A DNA stretch of 64,000 bases from Batillaria attramentaria (taxonomy: Eukaryota; Mollusca; Gastropoda; Batillariidae): the NCBI GenBank assembly GCA_018292915.2, contig JACVVK020000056.1:1133501-1197500 (forward strand). The letters are read 5' to 3'. This document shows, in pieces, positions 12,108 through 46,600 of this stretch; position 1 is the first letter of the stretch, and every line of letters starts with the position of its first letter. Made by a program: the position numbers and the translations under genes. The notes beneath the pieces were generated by a model. That model ran no database searches and had not been told where the DNA came from. It saw only the letters and a program-made list of their open reading frames with translations.

Positions 12108-12564
12108 GGGAGCCGGTGTCGTAGAATATTTCGGAACCAAGATAAATCGGAACCGGTTCCCAAAAATCCTAGGATATTTCGGAACCATTCCCATTTATCC
12201 CGCACCTGGCAGAAAAAATTCATGTGGGCTAATGACCTTCTAGACGGTTCCGAAATATCCTGGCCAGGTGGTTTCCAAATATCCTGCCTGTAGAGTCAGG
12301 ATAAATCGGAATGGTTCCGAAAAATCGTGCCACCAGGGCCGGGATAAATCGGAATGGTTCCCATTCGTCCGGTTCCGAAATATCCTGTGACACCCCGGTT
12401 TCCCGATAGTAGAGCGTTGGACTTCCAGTGCTGGGGTCGCGAATACGGATCCGGACTGGGGCCAAATATTTGTGCTGGCTTTTTCATCGTTGCCCTGTCT
12501 CTGATATCACCCGTATGTGGTGGAAAAGGACGTTAGACCAGCAAACACCCACCCACCCCACCCC
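12108..12564 (+). mobile_element. tRNA-derived SINE split by a MITE, 15 bp target duplication
   Basis: The SINE head starts at 12108 (GGGAGCCGG), is interrupted by an element at about 12115-12396, and resumes at 12397 to its (ACCC)n tail. TTTGATGCTGGCTCG flanks the whole block at 12093-12107 and 12565-12579. The SINE therefore inserted first and the MITE landed in its head later. Confidence 0.85.
12115..12396. mobile_element. MITE-like element with 24 bp terminal inverted repeats
   Basis: Ends read GGTGTCGTAGAATATTTCGG... and ...CCGAAATATCCTGTGACACC, an imperfect inverted pair. The interior is built from repeats of GGATAAATCGGAATGGTTCC in both orientations. A CCGG-like duplication may mark the insertion in the SINE head. 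No coding capacity; superfamily not assigned. Confidence 0.7.
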
Positions 12565-12734
12565 TTTGATGCTGGCTCGTTCATGAAACAGACTTATGGA
12601 CCACCTTTTACGAAACTAAAGAGCAATAGTCCTAAAATTCTACGCTCATAAATCGTCAAGAGCTCATTTGTTCGTGTATAACATTGTACCACGTAGGCGC
12701 CTGCACATTGACGGCATCTCACAGCCGCTTTCAG

Positions 12735-34721
<21,987 letters not shown>

Positions 34722-34825
34722 ACCTTTCTTGTGGTTGTTTCTTCGATCTGGTCTGGAACAACATTTTTGTAAAAAAATTTGGACGTCAGTGATCGCCATT
34801 TTCATTATCATAATCCCAATAGTAG

Positions 34826-34905
34826 TTGCGAGTGAGTGAGTGAGTTTTTAGGGGTTAAAGCCGCGCAAGAAACAAAGACTAATTCGCGGATAAGTGTGCC
34901 TGCAC
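34826..34905 (+). repeat. Fragment of the (GTTA)n-type dispersed repeat
   Basis: Contains GCCGCGCAAGAAACAAAGAC and AATTCGCGG, matching 62405-62500 and the start of 23828-24140. It lies within 200 bases upstream of the gene A start. Confidence 0.55.
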
Positions 34906-35094
34906 TACTTGAAAACAAAATGTAATGCTGGACAACTGATGCAAACTCCCAATAGATGTAGCGGTAGTAGTTAAGTAGTAGTAGCAGCAGTGATAGCAAT
35001 AGTAGAAGAAGTTAAAGCAAAAGGAATAACGGTAAACCAAGAGTGTGTTTTTCCCATAAAATCGAAGTACGAATTGTTTGACTGTAACAAACAA

Positions 35095-35510
35095 TGACTA
35101 CCTAATATGAAAAACTAAACACTCCAACAAACAAACAAACCGATGGTTGCACACTGGCACATGTTTATCACGAGGTGTGTCGCTGAATCAGACCCGTTAC
35201 TGTTCGTGTTTACTTGTACTTGAGGACATTCCGTACGTCTGTCTTTCAGTAGAAAAAATGTCAAACTTTCAAATTCATCAGTCTATGATCAACTGATAAA
35301 TGAATGTCTTCGTGTATACAGCTTGGAAATATATAATTTTGTCACTAAAACTTTCCTCACCTTTATTTCTCTGTCCCCGGAGACCCCCGTTCTGAAGCAG
35401 GTTAGACCTAATCTTGGTCACATGATCACACTCGACCACTCTATGTAGCAGTCTATTGTGACTACGCCATTTGTTTCACTGTCTAATGACAACTGAAGTT
35501 GTTGCACAAG
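35095..35510. other. Upstream flank of gene A, no feature seen
   Basis: Region where a promoter of gene A could lie. No convincing TATA box, initiator or untranslated exon was recognised. Confidence 0.35.
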
Positions 35511-35524
35511 TAAGGTGCATGCAG

Positions 35525-35603
35525 TCAGTTCGTGGTGTGTGTGTGTGTGGGAGGGGGGGGGGGGACGGGAGGAGGGGAGAGGGGTGATGGGGGAAGGGCG
35601 GGA

Positions 35604-35675
<72 letters not shown>
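35525..35675. repeat. (GT)n and G-rich microsatellite
   Basis: GT runs at 35535-35550 and 35607-35674, separated by a G-rich block that could form quadruplex-like structure. Confidence 0.9.
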
Positions 35676-35676
<1 letters not shown>

Positions 35677-35895
35677 GGGTGTGATGGGGGGAAAGGCGGG
35701 AGGGTGAGTGTGTGTGGAGTAGGAGGTGGAGTGGGAATGGGGACAGTAGAGGGTTGGAGGGCGTCCGAGGCTTACATTTGGATTTAGTTTTGTTAGTTGT
35801 TTTTCCACCACGTAATGATAATAATAATTATCATAATAATAAAAAGAAGAAGAAGAAGAGAATTTATTTGAATGTGACGCCTGTCTCTCGGTAGA

Positions 35896-36060
35896 AGGGG
35901 AACCGGGATAGCCGAATGGTAGAGCGTTAGATTCCCAGCGCTCGGGTCGTGATGGGGCCACATATTTGTGCTGTCCTTTTCCCCGTTGCCCCGGTTTTAA
36001 TATCACCCGTATATGGTGGAAAAGGACGTTAAACTCCCAAACACCCACCCCCACTCACCC
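35896..36060 (+). mobile_element. tRNA-derived SINE (family 1), B box deleted
   Basis: Head jumps from GGGTCGTGA to TGGGGCC, so the B box is lost; body and tail are present. Confidence 0.85.
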
Positions 36061-36157
36061 CTCGTTGTAAGCTTGAGGCGCCATTACAATAGCAGGTGAA
36101 AAGAAGAAAATGTTGTCAGGGTATAAAACACATTCAAGTAACTACTTTGAGGCCTGC

Positions 36158-36172
36158 ACACACACACGCACG

Positions 36173-36262
<90 letters not shown>

Positions 36263-36264
36263 CA

Positions 36265-36295
<31 letters not shown>

Positions 36296-36296
36296 G
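36158..36296. repeat. (CA)n with (CGCA)n ends
   Basis: Long CA array with CGCA units on both sides. Confidence 0.95.
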
Positions 36297-36946
36297 CCAG
36301 TTTTTAACCCTGAACTTTTCCAGAGGTCTTGAATGTGTGGCGAACCCGATTTGCTTATCTGTAAAAAGGACAGAAAAGAAAAGGAAGGAAAAAAGCAAAG
36401 AATTTTTTTAAATGGCTTCAAAAAACATAATTACGTTTCTCGGATATTTATCTTCGCTACGCGTCACTCTTAATCCAGTTAAACTGATCAACAACGTCGT
36501 TTAACCCTTGTTTTTGAAGTGTACCGATGGAGCTGTGGTAGGTTTGCACAGCACCACATGCAGCACTTGAAATTTTAATTTCCCTTCGTCTGCAGAGGCG
36601 TATGTCAAATGGCTGTCAGAGTAAATTTCTTATGCGCTGAAAGCACACATGCAGAAAACACAAGAAACATTCCTTCAAACACTTCAAATTTTCGGACATA
36701 GATTTTCTGCTGCAGTCAGGGGTGACAGAGTATGTTGCAAGTACGGCCGTATTTCGTGTTGTGTTTTAGATGGATGGTCATAAATTGCAAACATTTTGTA
36801 CACTGGGTTGAAGGGGACACTGATAAATGCTGTGCGATGTGTATTCAATTTAAGCAAGGCAAACCGTCGGCACATGCATTTACTTGTTGTTCTTCTTGTT
36901 GTTCTTCTTCTTCTTCTTCTTGTTCTTCTTCTTCTTCTTTTTCTTT

Positions 36947-37075
36947 GGGAAGCCGGAATAGCCGAATGGTAGAGCGTTGGACTCCCAATTAATGCTCGGC
37001 TTGCGTGTTCAAACACCGGCTGGGGCCAGATACTTGAGCTGGCCTTTTTCTCATTGCCCGTCTTTGACATCACTC
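36947..37075 (+). mobile_element. SINE (family 1), cluster member 1
   Basis: Preceded by (TTC)n at 36893-36946. The 3' end is truncated and runs into a second polypyrimidine tract. Confidence 0.8.
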
Positions 37076-37253
37076 ACCCCCCTATTCCCTCCTCCTCCCT
37101 CTTCTTCTTTGTCCTCTTCTTCTCTGCTTTCTTCTTGTTTGTCTTCTTCTACTTCTTTGTCTTCTTCTACTTCTTTGGTTTCTTCTTCTTCTTCCTTGTA
37201 TTCTTCTTCTTTATCATTATTGTCTGTTGTCTTTTTCTTTTCTTTTTTTTTTC

Positions 37254-37427
37254 GGGAGCCGGGCTGGCCGAATGGTAGAGCGCTGGACTTTCAATGCTCG
37301 GGTCGTTAGTTCGAATCCCGCCAGCTGGGGCCAAATATTTGTGCTGGCCTTTTTTTCTCGTTGCCCCGTCTTTGATATCACCCTTATGTGGTGGAAAAGG
37401 ACGTTAAACTCCCAAACACCCACCCAC
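37254..37427 (+). mobile_element. SINE (family 1), cluster member 2
   Basis: Full length, preceded by a (TTC)n/T-rich tract at 37080-37253. The B box carries a small insertion (CCAG). Confidence 0.85.
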
Positions 37428-37493
37428 AATTCTCTGGGTTTTTTTTTTCTTCTTCTTCTTTGTCTTTTCCTCTTCCTCCTCTTCTTCTTCTTC

Positions 37494-37665
37494 GGGGAAC
37501 CGGGATAGCCGAATGGTAGATCGTTGGACTTTCAATGCTTGGGTCGTGAGTTCGAATACCGGCTGGGGCCAAATATTTGTGCTGGCCTTTTCTTATTGCC
37601 CCGTCAAGGATATCACCCGTATGTGGTGGAAATAGGAAGTTAAACTCCCAAGCAACCACCCACCC
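37494..37665 (+). mobile_element. SINE (family 1), cluster member 3
   Basis: Full length, preceded by (TCT)n at 37437-37493 and followed by more TCT to 37742. The three copies share orientation. Confidence 0.85.
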
Positions 37666-37776
37666 TCTTCTGCGTCTTCATCTTTTTCTGCTACGTCATC
37701 TTCTTCTTTAATTCTTTGTCTTCTTCTTCTTCTTCCTCTTTTAAGGCCGCATGTTGGGTTGTGAGGAAGGCCTGCC

Positions 37777-37779
<3 letters not shown>

Positions 37780-37869
<90 letters not shown>
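37780..37869. repeat. (CA)n microsatellite
   Basis: About 45 perfect CA units in the A-B intergenic region. Confidence 0.95.
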
Positions 37870-37872
<3 letters not shown>

Positions 37873-38198
37873 TGTGCACGGGAAATAAAACCCACAAAAA
37901 GTGTTAATTTTAGTTTATTCTGAATCGTAATATTCATACACAAAATGCCATTTATGTACAGTTTTAGTTCTGGGATATTTGCATACATACGGGACTTCAC
38001 GTAGGACTCGTTAACACACTTCGTACCACGCATGAGTATTCCAAGTTTTTGTACTTTTTTTGTATTTGTCCTGTATGCAAAAATCAGGCAAGATGAACGG
38101 TTCCATTGACGGCTCTTATTGCAGCAAACACAAGTGTAACTAAAGTGCAAGACTCCCACTACGCCAAATGTAAATCCATGCACACATGCATTAATTAT

Positions 38199-38229
38199 GG
38201 TGTGTGTGTGTGTGTGTGTCTGTCTGTGT

Positions 38230-38308
<79 letters not shown>
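38199..38308. repeat. (GT)n microsatellite
   Basis: GT run with two GTCT interruptions near 38219-38235, about 380 bases downstream of the gene B stop. Confidence 0.95.
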
Positions 38309-38311
<3 letters not shown>

Positions 38312-38691
38312 CCACTTGTGCAAAACTCTAGACTTACTTGGTAGGAGCTGACTTAATGAAAACGCAACTATCGTTTGGTATGGATGATAAAAATGGTATG
38401 AACAATGAGACACTCGTTAAAGGTAATACAGTTAATAATATAAGACAATTTAAAAGGGGAGGTGGGGGAGGGAGGCGGGTAAGGGGGAGGGGAGGAAGGG
38501 TTGGGAGGGGAATCAGCTGCCGGCTCCAGTAATTTTCAAAATTTGCCGAGTCGTATAATCATATATACTCGTAATTTACAAGCGCACAACTTCTTCAATG
38601 CCCGAGGGCATACATTCCATTCCGCACACACACATTCCTTTACTCCTACAACAGGAGCGCCATGCTTTGCTATTGTGTCCATGGAGTCTGA

Positions 38692-38803
38692 TCAGAGTTG
38701 GCGCTGACCAACAACCCAAGACAGTAGAAGCGCAGTGAGCAGGAGAACACCAGGGGACGATAACTGCGACGCTCCTGCAACGCGACAGTACAGCTGATCG
38801 TAC
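38692..38803 (-). CDS. Gene B exon 13: C-terminal hydrophobic tail and stop
   Basis: Phase 2 entry (TTTCAG|G), then YDQLYC, small residues (AGASQLSSPG), hydrophobic run VLLLTALLLSWVV, end GQRQL and TGA at 38694-38692. The hydrophobic character is kept although the residues differ from gene A, which argues for selection on an anchor signal. Confidence 0.85.
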
Positions 38804-40690
38804 CTGAAAATAAATGACAAAAGCTGTTTTTGGGCGTGTACATTACACAATATTTTATTGTTTTATTTTTACTACTGCATTATATCGTGTTAGGATGTAC
38901 ATGACTGTGTGTATGTAACGTGTATGTGACGTGTATTTAATGTGACATGTATTTGATGCGTATGTATTTAATGGCACTCTGCTATTGTGAGGCGACCAGA
39001 GCTCCAGCAAGAGGTTGGGTTCCAGACAAATCCTCATTATTATTATTATTATTATCATTAAATTCACACGATTTGAAAGTAACGGCAAACGCTGTGTTTG
39101 AGTATGTACATTATACAATGTTTTGTTGTTTATTTCATGTCTGTTGACTATCAGATTTACACGATTTTCGGTCAGCACTTCTCCCAAAGCACGTACTGAT
39201 AGTCAGGATAGGTGCATCATATATATGTATATGTATGGATATGTATACGTCATCTATTGTTTCTAACGTTTCCCCAAGAGATGGAAGGGGGGAAGGGAGG
39301 GGGGTCTCCTAGTACTCCGGCTTCCTGTACCCCTGCGTTGGAAATGTTCAGCCAACAAGGGTGGGTGGGTGGGTGTTTGGGAGTTTAACGTCCTTTTCCA
39401 CCACATATGGATGATATAAAAGACGAGGCAACGATGAAAAAGCCAGCACAAATATTTGGCCCTAGCCGGGATTTGAACTCACGACCCGAAAGTTGAAAGT
39501 CCAACGCTCTACCATTCGGCCACCCCGGTTTCCCTGTTCAGCCAACAACAACAACAACAACAACATGATGATGATGATAAGGAGGAGGGGGAGGAGGAGG
39601 GTGTCTTGTAACGGGCTGAAAAACGACGAGTGATGTCCCTTAGAAAACCGCGGTTTTCCGTTTTTTTAAAGGCCAAACCGGTTTACCGAACCGTGAGAAA
39701 GTCGGACCGATTTTAACCGGAAAACCGGTAAAACCGAACACCCCTAGTTGTAACTATGCCCCCCCCCCCCCCCACACACACACACCTTTTACTAACTGCA
39801 CCAGTCTCTCAGGACCCAAACGTTCAGCGACTCATCACCTAAACCAATACTTTGAAAAGGAAGTCTTCAGTCTTCACACCTGACTTGTCTGCTATTATCT
39901 ACCTGCTGTATGTGTTTATTACCTGCTGTATAAACCACGTATCTTCTTCTCGTATTCCGACTCTAGCAGTGATCCCTGGAACCACTCTCTGCCGTCATAG
40001 TGCGGGTACTCAAAGCCCTGACGACACGCACACTTGTAGGAACCTCGCTGGAATGGGTAGCCGGCGATCACGCTACACTGCACACACACACGGGCACAAA
40101 ACAACAATGTCAGCTAAAAATCAACTCTTTCGGAATAAGAAGAGGAAAAAGAAAATGAAATTGAGACCTAGGTCGCTGCACGGGAGAGAACTGTCCTTGT
40201 TTGGGAACGTGATCGTGGAGCTAATAGCTTTCCAAACAAGTTATCTCCCCTGCATCGTCCAACGTCTCGACTTTGTTGTTTTATTTTTTTATTTTGGTTA
40301 TTTTACTATTTTCCTTGCGCTGTGCCAGTCACCTGTATTATATTTTGCCGTTGTCCAAGTTTCGGATGTAAAAACAAACAAACAAACGAAAAACTTGTCC
40401 ATCTGCAGCAATCATGGGAGTGCGCTGATGGTTGCACAAACCGACGGAATGGAGAGGACTGTGTTCTTGGCGACGCACTAAAATAATTATCACCACTTGA
40501 ACAAGGCCGTTGAACGCAAAAGCAATTAAAGGGAGGGAACTTTGTTCTTGGTTAAGTTAGCCCCGATGGCACAGTGGGTCTCTCACACAGCAGTGAGTAA
40601 CAGCTTTGCCTCAGATGCATTGTGCTGGGCGGAGTCACGTTCGTATCAGTGTTGGTGGCGATGGCTGTTCGGGTGGTTTAAGCCTTGGGC

Positions 40691-40744
<54 letters not shown>

Positions 40745-41573
40745 TGTGTGTGTGTTTCTGTTTATATGTGATCTTGGTCTGCTTGTTGTTTGTTTGTTGT
40801 TGTTGTTGGTGGTGGTGGTGGTAGGTTTTTGTTGTTGTTGGTTTTGGTGTTTTGTTGTTTTTTTCTTCTTCTTTTTTTTTTTTTTTTTGGGGGGGGGGGT
40901 GTCTGTTAAAAAAAAATGTATTATTCATACCCAAAAGGAGAAAAAGGAAAATGAAATATTGAATCTTGAATCTTGCGGGCTTTACCGTGGTAGAGAAGTA
41001 GTCGCATCTGGCGGTGTTTTTAAAAGCGTTGGCCACCCCGAATCCCTGGGGGCAGGGGTTGATCTCCAGCAGGTTGAGGGGCACGTCCACCGTCACCACG
41101 CCCCTACACACGTCATAAGACACAGTATAGGTGATCATTCCAGGTACGTAAATCAAACAATGTCTTATGTACTGAAATGGGTTTCCTAGCGCAAGAAGCA
41201 ATGTTACAGAATATACTGTTTAGTGACTGTGAGCAACTGAAATCTGTGTATATTCAAACACAAGGAAACTTTATATAAGGACAGAAAACAAATACTGAAC
41301 ACAAGAAACGTAAATGATGTTGTATGCGAATACCTCCCTCGTTTTCTTTGCAGGAATTTCGGACAGGATAGCATATTTCTTACTCGAAATCTTTGTCAAC
41401 TTCACAGTTTGCCATGCGCCATCTACCCTCGTCCCAACCTCATTACATCATTCTTCACAAATAGCCGGACAAAGTGCATACAAGTAACCGAAACAGGCAA
41501 GCATAGTTGATCTCGTTGTCCTGAAGCCTTCATCACATGAAGACAAAATGGCCTGAAAGAATTTATTAATTTG

Positions 41574-41619
<46 letters not shown>

Positions 41620-42564
41620 CATTCATTCATTCATTTAGGGCTTGAACGCCACACCAGCAACAAACACTATTTCGCGGCTAAACAAGGTCCTTCTTCGCCA
41701 GACTACAATAAAAAGGAAGACAATAAAACAAGGTGTAAAGATATATATACAAAAAAATCTTTCCGGTTTAAATAATAAACACGTTTCACTTCTTTGTACA
41801 TCGAACATAATGAGAGGTAGAGGATAGTCCGTATTACTTGAGATATCTGAATTTTATAGAACAGATTTGACTCTTTCAAGAAGCTAAAGATGCTGTCAGG
41901 GAGCCTGAAAGAAACACGTTTTCACTTACTTAAACTCAAGTTTCAGCTTCAGTTTGTCCAGTCCGAAGAATGGCGTGACATAAGTCACGACCCAGGCGTC
42001 TACCATACCGTCACACTTGAAGCGCGGTCTTGTCCAGTAGCCAGCTGAATATTCGGGCGCCTTGTAGATCAGGGGGAAATGTTCGTGACGAATAGAGCTC
42101 GTTCCTTGCGGGTTAGACCGGATGTAGGATCGCATCTAGACACACACACAACAATTTGACTCGCAGCTTAAAGTAATGCTAACATAAATGTTTGTACAGC
42201 TGGCTCATAACGACCTTGTTTCCAGCAGTAACTGCATATGTACATAACTATGATATCCAACCTGCAAGGTAAATTAAAACATAATTATTTGACTCAGAGG
42301 AGTGTGTGGTTTAAAGCAAGAGAAAAAAAACCCACACGATAAGAACAAGAAGACTAACAAGAAAAAAACAACAACAAGAACAGAAGTGTAACAACCTATC
42401 AAAATGTCCTATCACGCGGGATTTTCATATCTAGTTATTAAGAACTGATTATGCGGCAGAACATATTTTTTTCTCTGAAGTAAAATATCATCGTGTTATG
42501 CTTTAGACCAAACAAAACTCGGGCTACTTCACTACGACTCTTGCGCGGCGTAAAGCCCTAACTT

Positions 42565-42597
<33 letters not shown>

Positions 42598-43551
42598 ACT
42601 AACTAAACTAACTAAACTAACTAAACCAACTAACTAACTAACTAACTAACCAACGACTCGACAACAGCAGCTGATGAGTTAACATGATCCCGAGCTACTT
42701 ACTTAAGCTATTTTAACCATTGCAAACTTTGCTATTCGGACAAACTGCCGGCAAAAGTGTCTTACAATATTTAAAAAACTTAGGCGAAGTTTCAAACAAC
42801 TTCTCGAGGAAAATTGAAACCTCGGCTACAGTTACATGCATCCCCTTGTACCCACCTTATACGTCTCAAGGCCAAAAAAGTTGGTCGCCCATCGTCCTTT
42901 CATCGCCTGGAACCACTCCTCGTCAACGTAGCGTGTGTTGAGACCCGCCGTGTCGATAGCGTAATAGCCGCCGTCTTTACGGTAAGCCCAGGGCCCGAAG
43001 AACTCTCGCTTGGTCCCGTCCTGATTCTCGAACATGTAACGGTCAAAGAACACGCCAGCGGAGTAGATCTTGAAGTTTCCCATCACGTTGGCGATCACCT
43101 CACCGAACACGTGTTCCTGATGGAGACGACCGCCACCACGGAGATTGCCGAAGTTTTCTGCCGGATCCGTGTTCTGCCGAGGAAGGCAGTTTACAGGATT
43201 CAGTTTATTTAATGATTTCAGGTTATTCATGGCATGGCAGACCGACTGCTGCATTCATTGTCCAGTATAGGCAAATTACTGTTACGAAGAAAAAAAATCT
43301 CCCATCCCAGTTTGTCTTTCAAGATTCAACTGCTGACAGGATTCAATTCCAATAAGGACCGCATGATTAAATGTCTTAAAGGAAACAATGTAAGTTAAAA
43401 TTAACTCTTTTCTCTTTCATTATGCGGCTCACAGCTGTGTACCATGACGCTAAAAGCATCACCTTTACGGAAATTGCTACTGAGAATTAATTACAATTAT
43501 AACAAAAGAAAGAACTGAACTAATCGTCTGCAAATGAACGTGATTGTTATA

Positions 43552-43583
<32 letters not shown>

Positions 43584-43602
43584 GGTGGTGGTGGCGGCGG
43601 CG

Positions 43603-43667
<65 letters not shown>

Positions 43668-46600
43668 TTGTCTCCTTCGTGTACATTTGACATGATTTGC
43701 TAATAATTATCTATCTTTCTAGACTGCACTGAAGATGTTTGGTGTCGACAGTAAAATTATCGATAGACACAAGAGACGCACTGTGCCATCTGTTGCAACT
43801 ACGGATTGACTACCAACCTGTAGGAAGTTGTTGAGGAAGTGTGACAGACGGAGAGCAGTGCGAGCCTCGACTTCAAACTGCGTGTGGACGCCATACGCCA
43901 CGTCTCCAGGCAACATCAGGTTGTGAGAGGCCAGGGTGTGACAATTGCCTTTATTCACCGTGTCCTTCTGACGGAAGATTCGCATCATGCGGTTGAACGC
44001 CTGCAACGTAAAGACAGAAAACCCCATTACTTGTTACAATGCGAATGCATTCAGGAATAAGTTGGTGGTGGTGGTATTTTTTTTTTGTTTTTTTTTTTTG
44101 TCTGTTGTTGTTGTTGTTGTTTGTTGTTGTTGTTGTTCTTCTTCTTCTTGTTTAGCCGCGAAGTAGTCTTTGTTGCTTGCGCGGGCGGCGTTAAGCCCTA
44201 ACTAACTAACTCTTCTTCTTCTTCTTCTTTTGTTGATGCTTGTTGTTTTGTTTTAACTTAGAAGACGTAATCACTGCCACTGTCTCTTGTCTTCAACGCA
44301 CCATGTCAAGTTTATCTAACTTCTGGCGAAGGCAAGGGACACCTGATCTAACCTGCTCGTCAAAGACCGAAGCACGCTTCCGACGACTGTAGCTTTGACC
44401 TCTCGGCTCGGGTCCTGGTTTTGGCTTGCTCTCCTTGTCAGGCCTTGCTGGGTTGCCGTGGACATTATCCCTCCTGGCGCTCTGAGCTTCCTGGTGGCGC
44501 CGTCGGAGAGCTTCGTTGATCTGAGCCTTGGTGATGGGTCGCTTATCGTGGACAGACTCCACAGCATGATGCATGCCGTATGGGACTCGCACTAGAGGAC
44601 GGACAGGCATGATGCTCTCCTCTGTGAGAAGGAAGAACAAAGCCTTGGTCATGATATCAAAACACGATTCAAAACCTGCATATTTTTTGCGTATTTTACT
44701 CCTATTTACTCGTCCATACAATACTAAAAAGTATAATAATAAAGAAAATAATATAAAAAATGTATAATTTAAAAGATACCCAAAGCCAGTACCAAATATT
44801 GGCAGTTTCCTAATGGTGAAACGATTTCAATAACGCAGTTTTGTATAAAAATGAATGTGACAAGAAGATGAGCATGCCATACAGATCGGTAAGGGCCGTG
44901 GAATCGAAAACAAGCACACTATGCATGCAGGAAAACAAAACAAAACAAAACAAAACAACAAATGGATGGTGCTGTACAAATGGTAAATTCTGAACAGTCC
45001 AAATTTCCCACAACGGTAAGGGGACAACAAACTATATACACCGATATACTCATAATTACCTTCTTCCCCAGCATCATTCTTGGACTTGATCACGTGACCA
45101 TGCTGAAGGCTCCAGATGGCGTCACCATAGACGTTCTTCTTGGCACCGTCACCTGGCTGGAAACTTAATGTGGACTCGTTCGTAGACCGGATATGACGTG
45201 CGAGAACGTCCTTGCCGACTAGACTGCTCACTTCCTGTGTTTCAAGTTGAAGGCCACCGGAACTGACATCATTAGTACCACCAACGATGCTGACTCCTTC
45301 GAGCTGATCCACTTTAGGCAAAACTTGACGGACTAAAAAAAAAAAAAAAAAAAAATCTGCCACAACACAATCTCAGTATGATGTTCGAACTTTCTTGTGA
45401 TACAGTCATGCGTCGTCATTGCCGAAGACCAACCAGCAGAGGAACTTACCGTAATCGGTACCTGTCCATTACTGATATGTTAGACTGAACACTGTGTATT
45501 ACGTATGTGGTAGCACTATCGTTAAATAGCTACTATCTATACTGACGCTGGCAGTGGAGTCCGTGCTAGATAATAACACCTCCCTGCGCGGGAAATGTAG
45601 CAAACAATGTAGCAATCTAATTCAATGCAGTACCGTATTTGCACTTGTAAAGGAACCTGTTGTTTACTCTCTCTCTCTCTCTCTCTCTCTCTTCCGTTTT
45701 CGTCCACACGTACTTAGAAACCAGTCTTCACTAATCATTATTACCGTAGTCATTTACTAACACCCAACATGTACATATTTACATAATCATGTTAGTTTGC
45801 ATTATCTTTAATCATTTCTGTTTTCTTGGTTATCCCTGCCATCTATTTTAGCTATCATGCTTATTCTCCGCCTTCTTGTATTTCATTTTTAAGTGTCTGT
45901 AATGTGTATACTCCTAAGCTTTTAGTCTTATGCTGTAGTCTAGCAACGGCAAGGTTGTAAACTGGCCCTTTGGCCAAAATCTTCTACCGTTGTAAAATAA
46001 AGGATTGTCATTGTCATTGTCTCTCTCCTGGCAAACAGGTGGCAAACGTCACCGTCAGTAGCAAAACCGCGGAAAACAGCAGGAGGCCTGTGTAGGGTGC
46101 CATTTTGGCATCGGAACTTCCCGCCGTGACCGGTGTACCCCCGTATGCATCTCGGGGAGCATCGTGTATTCTATGAATTTTTCATAATGCCCCTTTCCCC
46201 CCTTCTTTTCTACTTTATTCAACCCCAGGATTGTAAACACTGTACCGATAGTGTTAATCAACTGCGTACCATTCCATAATACCCTTCTCACTTAGGATGT
46301 GTAGCAGATAAGACTCATACAGATAGGAGCAGTGTGTACAGCTAGGAAGACCACATACGTATGACAAGAGTAACATAACTGCATGCATTCAAACTCCGCG
46401 AAGGAAATCCGCCTCTCCGAGAAGGAAATCCTCAGCTCCGTAAAGCAAGTCACGCCAGGTAGGTTCTACAACGGTGCTCCTAACCCTACAGCAGGGTGGT
46501 GACCATGTCCATGTATGTTCCGCGCTTTTTCCCAGGCACTGGAAGGGAAACAACCTCACCTCAAGTTCATAAGCGTCCGGCTACGGGTCGCCTCCCTTCC

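Noticed and set aside
1..12734. Seven-transmembrane exons downstream of gene A
   Set aside because: No hydrophobic exon set with consistent splice sites was found on the minus strand left of exon 13, and exon 13 carries a stop in both paralogues.
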